Assembly (NCBI RefSeq): GCF_000224145.3
Contig: NC_020166.2
Location: forward strand, 2,783,561 to 2,847,560
Length of the DNA stretch: 64,000 bases
Reading direction: 5' to 3'
Origin: Ciona intestinalis
Taxonomy: Eukaryota; Chordata; Ascidiacea; Phlebobranchia; Cionidae
The first letter of the stretch is position 1, and each line of letters opens with the position of its first letter. A program made the position numbers and the translations under genes. This document shows positions 50,596 to 62,822 of the stretch, in pieces. The notes beneath the pieces are model-generated. The model did no database searches and was not told where the DNA came from. It saw nothing but the letters and a program-made list of their open reading frames with translations.

Positions 50596-53500
50596 TTAAC
50601 TCCCATTTTGAGTTGAAACACTTTGCATATATTCTTGATATAGTTTTGTCTGTGCGTCGTATAATTTTCGTAATTTCTTTGTTTGTCCTTTGCTGAGCTC
50701 TTTACCGTCAACAGAATGCGTAGGAAAACCCTGGTGTGGATAAAGTGGATGTTATAATTAAATTAATAATTTTGAATGTTCATTTTTTTAAACATTTTTT
50801 TTTTAAATAATGTTGATTTTTTAAAAAAAAAGCGTAGTATAAAGAAAAAAATAAAATTGTTTGGCAAATTGTAGGACAAGGCCAAGAGTTCTTACATTTT
50901 TGAACACATGTCAATTGACCATACCTACAAAATCTGAACCCCATCTTTTTTTGCGAAGAAAGAAATGTCATATCTTATAATTCTAATATATCTTGCATGC
51001 AGCTTTACTAATTTAGGAATTTTTAAGAGCTATTCTATTGGACAGCGCATATTTTATTTTAAAGGAATTGTATATGTGTGAGGGCCTACACTGGGGCACG
51101 CCAGAGGTATAAACGATTTTAGTCAAAATTGCCCCATTACCAAATTTGCAGCAGATAAATAGATTATTGCAGAATATTGGTTGACTTTGACTGTATTTGA
51201 ATTGGTGAACATTCACTTCTTAATTATTAACCCTCAACTAAATTTATCTAGAGCATAATTAAACTTCCTATTACTATAGAGATACAATTCAGAACCATAT
51301 GTGGTACTGGTGGAGTGAAACATATTTAGGGTAAAATTTATGCCGAATGTCGTAGGGTAAAACTTGTTCAGGGTAAAATTTATGCCATATGTCGTAGGGT
51401 AAAACTTGTTCAGGGTAAAGTTTATGCCGTATATGGTAGGGTAAAACTTGTTAGGGTAAAATTTATCCCATATGTGGTGGGGTAAAACTTGTTTAGGGTA
51501 AAATTTATCCCATATGTGGTGGGGTAAAACTTGTTTAGGGTAAATTTTATCCCATATGTCGTAGGGTAAAACTTGTTCAGGGTAAAATTTATGCCATATG
51601 TCGTAGGGTAGAGCGTGATGTATGACAAACCTGGTCATCAAAGGCAGAGAACTTGTCTGTTTGTTTGGAAAATAGTTGAGATGGTGGAATTTTCCGTTGA
51701 GCTTCTTTCTCTTCCTTTTTTCTTGCAGCAGCCAACCTACTCTCTTCTTTTTCTTTTGCCTTCTTTTCTTCTAACTAAAAAAAAAGAGAATACAATAAAC
51801 ACAAAAAAAAATTTTAGCCCATTTTTTTTTTATCAGGTATTACATATTTTACTTAAAAACTAACATGCTTTTTTTCGAAGTTTAACTATACTGTCATGTT
51901 AGAAAAATGAGATAATGAGCCAATCTTTGCTTAAATCGTACAACCCATGGCATGCAACGCTGGGGACCTTATCCACATAGAACAGAATAAGAGAAAATAT
52001 GAAATTTACCTTTTTCTTTTCCTCTCTCTCTTTCATGAGTTGATCCTTATCCACAAGTTTAACGATTGTTTTCAATCCTTCTTTATCTTCTAACCGAACA
52101 CCGAGAGCAGGGAGGATGTCATCTCGCAGTGAGTCGCATAACTCAAGTACCTCGGACACTAAAGATATGTTTTTTATATAATAGGGTGGGGGAAGACGGG
52201 ATACCTTAAAGCACATAATGTCTAAATATTCTGATGGTGTTTTAAACAATTAACAATGGACCAATCATGACTCACTGAGAATACAGTTTTATACTTCTTT
52301 AAATGTTCTTTGTTTACTACCAAATTGGACAAAAACAAAATTCACTACAAAATTAATAGAATAAGACACTAGCTATGCCAATAATAAGAAATATATATCA
52401 TTTATTATATAATTGGTTAGGCCTAATTTTTCTCGGCGACAGTTTCTAAGCACCAGAGCCTTACTTAAAAATTGTTTAACAGTATAAGCACCAGATCAGG
52501 ATCAGATTTTCGGAATTTATTACAGTTGCCAAATAATTGGAGTAGAAAATTTATGCGGCAAAGTGGTTAGCGCGCCTGTCTCTAACCTATAGGTGATGGG
52601 TTCAAAGCTCTTCGCTGCTACTATTGCGGAAGTATGTGTCTTTGGGCAAGACACTTAACGGCAATTGCTCCAACCCAGTGGTCACTAATGGGTTGTTTAA
52701 ATTATCAGCCATACATAAAAAAATGTTTAAAAAACCCACAAAGTAACATACATGGTAACCAGTAAGCTGGCACAAGATGTATGAAACAAAACAATCGTGT
52801 TATAATGACTGTCGTTTTTTCGGCCACGCAGCGACTTACAAGTTACCTTTATATACATTTCAAAATAAAAAAACCTTTACTAGCAAATTACCTTTATGTG
52901 ATCTTGCTATGGCGCGTACATTTTCCCTAAACTGTGATAATGTATTAAGATACGGCATGAGAATTTCTTCAACATTCGAAGCAGTATTTCCACCAACAGT
53001 GAGAGGAAAACCAATTTCATCTGATTGCGCTATTGCCCCAAAAACCTGGGATTTTTGGTAAAAATGAGTCCAAAATTTGCTTCTAGATTACTTTTGGTTG
53101 TTTGAATGTGAAAATGAGTTAAACTTATTAATATTTAGAATTTAATTAGTTTTATTATTTAATTTGAAAAACAAAAAAATAATTCAATTGTTTTAATAAT
53201 TTATTAAAAAAAGTAAATTGGAATATGAAAAGAAGNNNNNNNNNNNNNNNNNNNNNNNNNNNNNNNNNNNNNNNNNNNNNNNNNNNNNNNNNNNNNNNNN
53301 NNNNNNNNNNNNNNNNNNNNNNNNNNNNNNNNNNNNNNNNNNNNNNNNNNNNNNNNNNNNTTTTGTTGTCACTCCGAATGCAACAACCTACAGTGGCAGC
53401 CACAGAGATAGTTCACAGTTCAATGATTTCAAGGTTCCAACCCCTGTGTCCCCTTCTACAAATCACAAAACCCATTCACGCAATTCTTCTACAGACTACA

Positions 53501-56500
53501 ATCTTTCGGACTCTTCCAGGTAAATTTTATAAAATAATTTTTTTATAGGTGATGGGTTCAAAGCTCTTCGCTGCTACCATTGCGGAAGTATGTGTCTTTG
53601 GGCAAGACACTTAACGGCAATTGCTCCAACCCAGTGGTCACTAATGGGTTGTCCGAATTATCAGCCATACATAAAAAAAATGTTTAAAAAACCCACATAG
53701 TAACATACATGGTAACTAGCAAGCTGGCACAAGGTGTATGAAACAAAACAATCGTGTTATAATGACTGTCGTTTTTTCGGCCACGCAGCGACTTACAAGT
53801 TACCTTTATATACATTTCAAAATAAAAAAACCTTTACTAGCAAATTACCTTTATGTGTTCTTGCTATGGCGCGTACATTTTCCCTAAACTGTGATAATGT
53901 ATTAAGATACGGCATGAGAATTTCTTCAACATTCGAAGCAGTATTTCCACCAACAGTGAGAGGAAAACCAATTTCATCTGATTGCGCTATTGCCCCAAAA
54001 ACCTGGGATTTTTTGGTAAAAATGAGTCCAAAATTTGCTTCTAGATTACTTTTGGTTGTTTGAATGTGAAAATGAGTTAAACTTATTAATATTTAAAATT
54101 TAATTAGTTTTATTATTTAATTTGAAAAAAAAAAATTAATTCAATTGTTTTAATAATTTATTAAAAAAAGTAAATTGGAATATGAAAAGAAGTTTAAAAT
54201 ATTAATAATTAGTAGTATTTCAACATAAGTGTACTTTCTTTAATTTAAAATTACTGTTGTATTTTTATTTTGTTTTATAGTCTTTCAGTGTAATGTAACA
54301 TAAAGCACCTTTTGTAGCTTTAAATTTGAAACTAAATAAACAGTTTACAAAAAACCTGCAAAACGTGATTAAATCTCAAAATTTATAGTCCGAAGCATTT
54401 AAACTAAATGATGAAATGTGATTCAGTTAAATTATTCTATTTAAACTCTGATTAATTTTTTGCTCAAGATTTCTTTTACACCGTTAGTATTTCACTTTGT
54501 TCGTTTGTTGTAATGAGTGTGTCTTGGAATTAATTATTTTAATTAGCTAAAACTTGTTTTTTACATGTTTAAAAATATACTGTTGTCTCATAAAATGAAT
54601 CTACCAAACATTAGGCATTCACACGAATTATTCAAGTGTCATATTTTAAATATTTCTAACACAAATCAAATAACCTTAAAAATCCATGTGATATATTTTG
54701 CGATATTTTTCAGCAGCTGTCCGTCCGGTAGGGACTTTTGTTCGTGTTTCAAAGCAATATAGGTGTTTGAGGCAGTCACAAGTTGACGCAAGTTGTCAAG
54801 AGCTGTACGAGTGTCAATGTTATCGCATAACGCAGCATGAACCGATTGTTGCCTCTCTGAAAACCTGGGTTGAAACATAGGGATAACATAAATGAATGAA
54901 TGATCGTAACTTACTTTATTCTCGCATGACCAGAAAACGCTTACAAGATAGTATAAAAATTCAACTTTAATTTTNNNNNNNNNNNNNNNNNNNNNNNNNN
55001 NNNNNNNNNNNNNNNNNNNNNNNNAAATGATGAATGTGATTCAGTAAATTATTCTATTTAAACTCTGATTGATTTTTTGCTCAAGAATTCTTTTACAAAA
55101 AACCATGATTAATTAAAGAATTCGTCAGTATTCCACTTTGTTGTACTGAGTGTGTCTTGGAATTAATTATTTTATTTAGCTAAAATGTGTTTTTTACATG
55201 TTTAAAAATATACTGTTGTCTCATAAAATGAATCTACCAAACATTAGGCATTCACACGAATTATTCAAGTGTCATATTTTAAATTTTTTTAATCTAAATC
55301 AAATAACCTTGAAAATCCATGTAATATATTTTGCGATATTTTTCAGCAGCTGTCCATCCGGTAGGGACTTTTGTTCGTGTTTCAAAGCAATATAGGTGTT
55401 TGAGGCAGTCACAAGTTGACGCAAGTTGTCAAGAGCTGTACGAGTGTCAATGTTATCGCATAACGCAGCATGAACCGATTGTTGCCTCTCTGAAAACCTG
55501 GATGGAAAAATAGGCGTAACATGAATGAATGAATGAACGTAACTTACTTTATTCTCGCATGACCAGAAAACGTCGTTATAACACAGGTGTTCATACACCT
55601 CAAGCCAGCTTACAAGATAGTATAAAAATTCAAATTTAATTTTAAATGTAATATGTACTCAATCTATATGCTCTCTTGAAGAGCCAAACTTATGTAAATA
55701 TCGTAGCTACTTTAAACTGTGTGTCATTTGACAAGATTTTAAATGACATTTTTCTTATGATAGGTTTTCGAGACCAAATTATGGGTGTATGCGTCCCCGG
55801 GCAAGACACTTAACGACAATTGCTCCAACCCAGTGGTCACTAATAAGTTGACCAAGTTATTATACACATAAAAAAAAGAAAAATCCAATTATCCAAAAAG
55901 CAACATACATGGTAACTCATAAGTTGGCACGAGGTGTATGAAACAGAACACTTGTGTTTAACAACTTTTGTTTTCAGGCCACGCAAGAATAAAGCAAGTT
56001 ACATTCGTTACATTCACATAACCACACTTAAAAACAGCTATAAAATATAAAGTTTTGACTTACAGCTTAGCTAGATTCATTTCATCCTGGTTCCATTTCT
56101 TGAACGCTTCTGGTCCTTTGTTTGGTTGGTTTCGTAAAACATCTTTTACAGTTAGGAAAAACTCCTAAAACAATTTGTTTAAATTTTGGTTCGGCGTTGC
56201 AGTACATATAATTTGTTGGGTTTAACAGCCATTTTTTAACTAAAGCTCTTATTGGTTTACTCGTGGCTACTCTCAAGGGTCGCGACCTCAACTTAAGGCC
56301 AAGTTTAAACTATAATCCAACACAAAGACAAAACCATTTTAACGATAGCTCATTTAATTTCTCAATTCAAAAAATTTCTGCATGAAACCCATTACTGTTT
56401 CACTATGTATTTTACATAAGCCACATTCTATTCAATGTGGGTGAGGTCTAAGCCTGGCACGCCATGGGTTCTAGAATTTAGACCAGGATAAAGCATCAGC

Positions 56501-59500
56501 CACATTAAAAATTGCAAGTAAAAGAAATCTACAACAAGCAAACAAAATAATCCTAATCACAGTAAAACTTTATTATAGCCTACATGCTATTTCATTACAG
56601 ACACATAATGTATTAAAGAAACAAAAACTTACATTCATAAGCTTTTCAAACTGTACAGCGTCATGCATGGTGTTGTCAGAGTAATCTAAAGTATCTTTCC
56701 ATGAATGAAGTAAAAACGCCAACCTTAACTGCCGAGCCGAGTTCTTTTTCAATGCATCCTGTTATAAGTTTATAAACTGTTAACTTTTTAAGGATTTCTG
56801 AATTAATTATATGGATTTTGGTGTCTTATCGGTTTATAATTTGTAATACTTTTTGCATATAAACATATAAAAAACATATAAAGTATAGTATAGCCTAAAA
56901 AAAGGGGATAAAATTAATAGAAAATAATTTGGGCAAAAATGTATAAATATACATAATGTGTGACATATGCAATGTTTCTAATATTTAAACAGGTTTTAAA
57001 AAAAAATTTGTCCCAAAAAATGTATTCAATTAAATTTANNNNNNNNNNNNNNNNNNNNNNNNNNNNNNNNNNNNNNNNNNNNNNNNNNNNNNNNNNNNNN
57101 NNNNNNNNNNNNNNNNNNNNNNNNNNNNNNNNNNNNNNNNNNNNNNNNNNNNNNNNNNNNNNNAAAATAACATTAACATAGGTGTCTAACATGGGCATGA
57201 ATGCATGAAAATCACTGTAGATAGTCAAATACCATCAAAGTAGCCTATATAATACATTGTAAAAATACTATTAAAGTATGTAATACAAAGTAAAGGTACC
57301 AATAAAGTATATAATAGAGAACACATATACCAATAAAGTATATAAAACACCGTACAGAATACAGATACTTTTGAAGTATATGATACACTGTACATATACA
57401 TACTACTAAACAGGCCAGTGAAAATTAAACAGGTAAGGTAATAACATGACATATAGGCGCGTAACTTCTAAAACTCAACGTATTCATCAGTTTTAAAAAC
57501 AAAAAAAAGTTGCTAGCTGCCACATTATTCCCTTTCATTTGGTAAATAGACTGATCATTGCGCTATCACCATTATACAGTGTCTATTTTAAGACATGTTT
57601 GAATCGTTTATGCATTAATACTTGGTAACCAGGGATATTCTGATTTTTCGGGGTGTACAAGCATACCTTGCATACCCATGTTAGACGCCTATACCAGGAC
57701 ATATAGTCCAAAAGACACCCTAATACCTCAAAAATTAGACATCTATAAAAACAACTGTAACTTACTTTGCCCCATGGCGATTCCCATGATGGCTCCCCTG
57801 GTTTCGAAGCTTTCCACAAAGCAAAATCATTTGGTGCACGTTTTTCATTCAATTGATCAGCCACACTGCTGAGTGAACCTGCATATATTATTACAATTTG
57901 AAATAGCATTTCCATGAGGTTAAATAATATTAATAATTTAATAGTATCAATAAAAGGCCAAAAAAATATTATCGATAAAAGAGGTCAAAATAATAGCATC
58001 AGTAAAGAAATAAGTTAAAACTAATAATATTGGTAAAATAAGTTAAAATAATAATATCAGTAAAATAAATTTAAAATAATATTATTGGTAAAAAGTTAAA
58101 AAATGATATCAGTAAAATAATTTAAAATAATAATATCGGTAAAAAAGTTAAAAAATGATATCAGTAAAATAATTTAAAATAATAATATCGGTAAAAAAGT
58201 TAAAAAATGATATCAGTAAAATAATTTAAAATAATATTATCGGTAAAAAAGTTAAAAAATGATATCAGTAAAATAGTTTAAAATAATAATATCGGTAAAG
58301 AAAACAAGCTAATATTATCACTTATCAGTAAAAGAATTTAAAATAATGATATCAGTAAAGAAAATAAAATATTAGTAGATTCTAAGCCTGCCCTTCCAAA
58401 AGATAGGCGACAATGGCTTGAATATTAGATTATCACATTTTTTTATTCAAGTTTTTATTTTTTTATAATTTTTTTTACTCCTATCCTACCTTCCCCTTCT
58501 TGTAGAGCTTGCAGGTCTCCTACAGCTTCAGGGACAAGTCTCGCGTAGAAATGGTCGTCAGAGGAATCAAACTGAGACACGGAGAAGTAGACAGAACCAT
58601 TGGATTTGTAACCGTATCCATTCTTTATAATTTCTTCGACGTATTTTACAATCTCAGGAACATAATCGCTCACACGTGTTAAGACATCGGGTGGGGAAAC
58701 CTGGGAAATAGTATTTTTGTGTGGGTAAAAGTGGCTGTACACAGTATCCGGCATGCGAATTCGCTTGGGAAGTCGTATGCAAACCCATTACAGAGTTCCG
58801 CATGCGGCAGCGAAATTGGGAAAAAACAGACAAAATGGACGAATTCCGGATACTGTGTACAGCCACCTTTAGCGGTTATGAGAACAATAGAAGCAATAAC
58901 ATGCATGAGCATTTAATGTATGTCGACGTCTAGTCTAAGCATGAAAGAGATATTTCTTAATTATAATTTTAAACAAAAGCATTCTGTGTGTGCAAGACAA
59001 AGCACCTGAGACAATGAGAGATTTTAAGTTCGCAAGTTGGTCTAACTTTTTATTGGGGGCGCACCCGGTCGCATTTCTAACATACCATATGTTTTTAAAC
59101 TTTTCTTTATAAAATTCTCATAAATTAATTTCTAAACTCTTGTTTACTTATTCTATTCCATGCGGGTTAGGTCCCACTCCATGGGTCCTAGGATTAGGGC
59201 CAGGCCCAGGGTTAGCCCATTACCCATTCACCCAGGGTGCTACTGCATTGACCTTCTCAGTTTTCTTATTTACTTACATTCAAGGCATCCATATCTTCAA
59301 AGTATTCACGCTCCCAATACTGAGGTAGAGCTGAAAATATTGAGTTGTCTGTCACACCTGCTCCATGCTGTAAAGATATATTGAATGAATGAATGTAACT
59401 TACATTATCTTTCGTTGCCGGAAAATGACAGTCGCGTTATCACACGGATTTAACATCCCTTGTCAGCTTACGAGTTACAATGTATGTTACAATGGTGGCA

Positions 59501-62500
59501 GCGTCAAGCCTTGGTCCCATTACCTCTGAGTTACAGGCAGGCGCGCTAACCACTATGCCATGGCGCCGGACTTTAAAAGTGTTTTAGAATTTAAAAGTGG
59601 TAAGGCTCGCTGCTGTAGTTGTGTTTGTGTTCTTGAGCAAGACACTTATGGAACTTGCTTCAGCCCAGTGGTCACTAATGGGTTGTCTAAGTTGTCAACC
59701 ATACAAAAAATCCCACTGAAAGTAACATAAGTTTCAACTCTTAAGCCGGCACGAGGTGTATGAAACAGAACAACCGTGTTATAACAACTGTTATTTTCCT
59801 CCACGCATGGATAAAGCAAAGCATACTCACTATTCAAAAACTACCAGAAATTGTAACGTTTATATGGAATTATAAAAAATGACCAAGTAGATATATAATA
59901 TGCAATCAAACTGAATGTAATAAAATAATTTTAAACATTTTTAATTATACAGGCTAATCAAGAAATGAATTTAATTAAACTTTATATAAGAAAAAAAGAA
60001 ATAACACAAACTATACACACAATGGGTATTTTACGAGAAATTATATAAATACCAAAAGGCTGGTCCACATTTTAAGATAGCCCAATGTAAATAAATTAAA
60101 TTTCTGACAGGCCTGTAAAAATAACTCAAATATTTTATGTACAAAAGTCAAACTAAAAAGTAAATACTAAAGAAAAATAACAGAAAATATAGAATAAAAA
60201 TCATTGTCGCAGCCAGAAAACAGTAAAAGAGTGCTCAATTTGCATAAAAAAACATTTTTTAAATGAGATTCGCGACACCCAAAACTAACCTTGGCTGCGC
60301 CACTGATAGTATTCCTAGACCTAAACCCACTTTTTTATCTAGCCAGTTTGCAACAGGGTCTTTAGCCTGATTCACCACATCTGCGATCACAGCTTCCCCA
60401 GGCATCTCTGTAGTTTTTAACTTATCCACTGACAATGTAGCTTGCTTTAACAATCTTTCCATCATCACTTTCTTGTCAGGATCATCAGTTTTTGACAATT
60501 TTTCTGAAAATTCCTACAAAACAAAAAACTTCTACATATATATATATATATTATATATATACAAATAATGTCAAATATAAACATATATCTAATTGCAGTA
60601 GTTTAGTTTTTTAACATATTTTTTTGGAAAATTCCTACAAAACAAAAATGTCTACATATATATATAATATAAATATATCCAATTGTAGTACTATAGTTCT
60701 TTTTCTTTGCATGCCTGCCTCTAGCCAGAAGATGTGGGTTCAGGGCCTAACGCTGTTGGTCTGCTACCATATAAAGGTATGTGTTCTTAGGCATGACACA
60801 TATTAGCAATACTAGCACATGCTTTAACTATGTAGTCCCCTATGGAATTTTTAAAGTTGTCATCTATACATTAAAACATTGTACAAAATCACCAACAATG
60901 TTACTATGTGGCAACTCGTAAGCTGTTTTGGAAATAATGGGCCAAATCTGGCCTAAATCCCAGGTCCTTTACAAAGACCTCTCAAAAAATAGAACTTGAA
61001 AAGCAGAGCACAGGTGTTTAAACCAAACACAAATATAAACAAGTGACATTAATTCACCTCTAAAGCTGCTGACACATCTGTAATTATTTCTTCTTTAGAA
61101 TGACTTTGTTTTAAATATTCGTCAACCAAGTAATTATGCCTTGCACGGGTTATTATCTGTACAAAGTATTTGTTTAAGTATTTTATACAACATTAAGTTA
61201 TTAGTTACAGACTACAGTTTATAAATAGTTGAATGAGTAGTGAGGCTGTTAGCATTTCAACACGTAAAATTTAATTGTAAATTTTACATATATAGAAAAA
61301 TTGAGCAGGCTGCGGAGCCAGCTGCAAATTTATCAATGAATTTATTTGATATGACAATATATTTATACAACAGTTTTTTTCGGAAAATTATGCGTTTGAA
61401 CTTTATATTTCTGCTAGTAGATACCCCCCTTTTAAGAACATAAGATCCAAGAGAAATACTATTATTGGTCCATACTAGCCAATGTTAAATAAAGTATGGC
61501 CAACGGGTTCACCCAGGAACTTAAACCTGGCCCTCCTGTAATAAGGTTGCACACCCCTGGTCTAACAGATCAAATAGCCCACCTAAATTTGATAGTATTT
61601 TTAAAAATATATAGTCTAATGAATTTAACCAGTAATTACCTTATCGTCAATATCTGTAATATTCATACAGTATAGGACATTGTAACCGAAATAATCCATC
61701 AAAACTCTTCTTAGAATATCAAAGGAGATATAAGACCTTGCGTGTCCCATATGTGATGCATCATACACAGTTGGTCCACAGCTGTACCACTTTACAAAGT
61801 TTCCATTTTCGGGGATAAACACTTCCTGAAATAGTTAAAAGGTAAGTTGCATTAAAGCTGGGGTCATGGGCCAAATCTGGACCAAATTCTCAAGGACCTC
61901 ACCCATACAGAATAGAATTGTGTTGTAAAGTGTTCAATGGCACCAAAAGATACACTTGTTAAAGTAATAAAAAAATAATCTATAAACTTTCTTTACTTTT
62001 CCCTAATTTGGTATAGGTTATACAAATAAAAGCAGTAACTGTAGAATGGTACATCAAACCTTTGATAAAGTGACAGCTATATAAGTATAAAACAGCACAA
62101 TTACAGTTAAATAATATGTAGTCAATAAAAATAAAATGTATATATATATATATATATATAAATATATATAATAGCATAGCAGCCAAACTTTTAAGAATGT
62201 AGGGGGGCAGGGATAGTTATTAGTTAGACCTGCATTCTTTTAAAACAAATTTGATGCCAATGTTTACTGATTTATGCAGTTCAGAAAATTTCTGGGTAGG
62301 CCTGCCTCCCCTGCGACGTCATGTTTATTGACCCCACGTATAATATGGTGATGGTACTACATTACAGCACAAACTATGGCGCTGGTGAAGATTCCTCTGG
62401 TTTGTTACAGATTAGGCTGTTCGAAAGTGTTAGAGGTTGGTGGTTTGGGCTTAAAAGTTATGAGTATGGGCTATGGGGTTATATAGGTTACTGTGGTTAT

Positions 62501-62822
62501 GTTGTGCTGGTAAATAGCCCTCCCCCACCCTACTTGCTAACCACTAACCGATAACTACTAACCCCTATAACTACTAACCCCCTAACCATCAACCTCTAAC
62601 ACTTTCCATCAGCCTATTCTGCACTGAAGGATTCTTCACTTGTGCTAAAATTCCTATAGAGTTTATGGTTATGATAGTGATTTAGAAGACAAACTGCATA
62701 CATACCTTTTGCCGAGTCAAACTGTTAAACAGCTTCAAGCAATGCGTGTTTGAATGGCTGGGTGGTTCCCATTCGGGTTGCTTACGTAAGTTACGTTTAC
62801 CTGCGCCGTCTCCTGCTAACAT
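50596..62822 (-). CDS. CARS1: Cysteinyl-tRNA synthetase, cytosolic, catalytic middle lost in gap
   Basis: Minus-strand exons, 5' to 3': 62706-62822, 61640-61825, 61058-61156, 60331-60513, 59278-59367, 58490-58700, about 57776-57890, (gap 57039-57163), 56633-56758, 56064-56164, 55308-55497 (also 54675-54864), 53849-54002 (also 52892-53045), 52010-52158, 51631-51774 and 50596-50730. They match eukaryotic cytosolic CysRS almost throughout: [20 protein letters not shown] with the HIGH-type motif as [96 protein letters not shown] and the Lys-rich tail ending QNGS. The enzyme charges tRNA-Cys in the cytosol. The exon or exons with the zinc-binding His/Cys and KMSKS are not present; they should fall in the gap. 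Two exons appear twice, next to N gaps. Confidence 0.93.
51299..51613. repeat. 42-base minisatellite in the last-but-one CARS1 intron
   Basis: About seven imperfect units of GTAGGGTAAAACTTGTTCAG plus GGTAAAATTTATGCCATATG-like. Unit length is a multiple of three, so long chance ORFs appear. Confidence 0.85.
52180..52340. mobile_element. MITE copy 17, truncated, CARS1 intron
   Basis: Left TIR AATAGGGTGGGGGAAGACGG and core intact; right TIR missing, sequence ends after CAAATTGGACAAAAAC. Confidence 0.75.
52552..52845 (+). mobile_element. SINE in CARS1 intron, copy A
   Basis: Full head (GCGGCAAAGTGGTTAGCGCG) and body. Confidence 0.75.
53236..53360. other. Assembly gap, 125 N
   Basis: Between two copies of a CARS1 exon block. 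Confidence 1.
53361..53521 (+). other. Orphan exon-like open segment on the plus strand
   Basis: Directly after an N gap, one open frame reads [20 protein letters not shown] and ends DYNLSDSSR at a GTAAAT donor at 53521. It is Ser/Thr-rich, uses codons like real exons, and has no counterpart in the other copy of this block, where the SINE is preceded by different sequence. The join to the SINE at about 53544 falls on shared GGTGATGGG. It is either an exon of another gene placed here by a chimeric clone, or a nested gene in a CARS1 intron. Function unknown. Confidence 0.4.
53547..53795 (+). mobile_element. SINE in CARS1 intron, copy B
   Basis: Same insertion as 52552-52845 but the first about 40 bases are replaced by the orphan exon-like segment. 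Confidence 0.7.
54893..54960 (-). mobile_element. SINE tail fragment, copy A
   Basis: GAATGATCGTAACTTACTTT and a short 3' piece; repeated at 55528-55620. Confidence 0.6.
54975..55024. other. Assembly gap, 50 N
   Basis: Between two copies of another CARS1 exon block. Confidence 1.
55528..55620 (-). mobile_element. SINE tail fragment, copy B
   Basis: Same site as 54893-54960 in the other haplotype, with about 30 more bases retained. Confidence 0.6.
55783..56015 (+). mobile_element. SINE in CARS1 intron
   Basis: Body and tail from ATGGGTGTATGCGTCCCCGG; head absent. Confidence 0.7.
57039..57163. other. Assembly gap, 125 N
   Basis: Swallows the CARS1 exons for the zinc-site and KMSKS part of the catalytic core. 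Confidence 1.
57225..57400. repeat. Degenerate tandem repeat
   Basis: Several imperfect units of about 35-40 bases around CAATAAAGTATATAATA; in the CARS1 intron holding the 57039 gap. Confidence 0.5.
57920..58375. repeat. About 50-base minisatellite in CARS1 intron
   Basis: Units alternate AATAATATCGGTAAAAAAGT and AAAAATGATATCAGTAAAAT, with near-perfect copies from about 58090 to 58300. Confidence 0.8.
58726..58871. mobile_element. Hairpin MITE with long terminal inverted repeats
   Basis: GTGGCTGTACACAGTATCCGG (58731) is repeated inverted at the other end (CCGGATACTGTGTACAGCCA). With flanking TAAA/TTTA the arms reach about 26 bases. It is 146 bases long and unrelated to the abundant MITE. 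It touches the CARS1 exon acceptor region at 58700. Confidence 0.8.
59386..59820. mobile_element. Inverted pair of SINEs in CARS1 intron
   Basis: Minus copy with head at 59386-59570, then a plus copy at about 59590-59820. Heads face each other. Confidence 0.75.
60535..60562. repeat. TA microsatellite
   Basis: In CARS1 intron 3; a related stretch follows at 60655. Confidence 0.7.
60712..60945 (+). mobile_element. Diverged SINE in CARS1 intron
   Basis: TGCCTGCCTCTAGCCAGAAG head-like start and GCAACTCGTAAGCTG near the end. Confidence 0.5.
61430..61566 (-). mobile_element. hAT-like relic in CARS1 intron
   Basis: Ends GGTTGCACACCCCTGGTCTA, the reverse of a typical hAT end. Confidence 0.35.
62139..62172. 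repeat. TA microsatellite
   Basis: In CARS1 intron 1. Confidence 0.8.

Noticed and set aside
51234..51641. 135-residue ORF with repeated [11 protein letters not shown]
   Set aside because: Produced by the 42-base minisatellite in a CARS1 intron; no start context or homology.
57920..58375. CRISPR-like array
   Set aside because: Units are contiguous with no unique spacers, in an animal intron: a minisatellite.
60290..60330. CARS1 exon 4 extended to 60290 ([13 protein letters not shown])
   Set aside because: That donor leaves phase 2 and gives a stop in the next exon; the GTGGGT donor at 60330 gives [17 protein letters not shown], as in the family.
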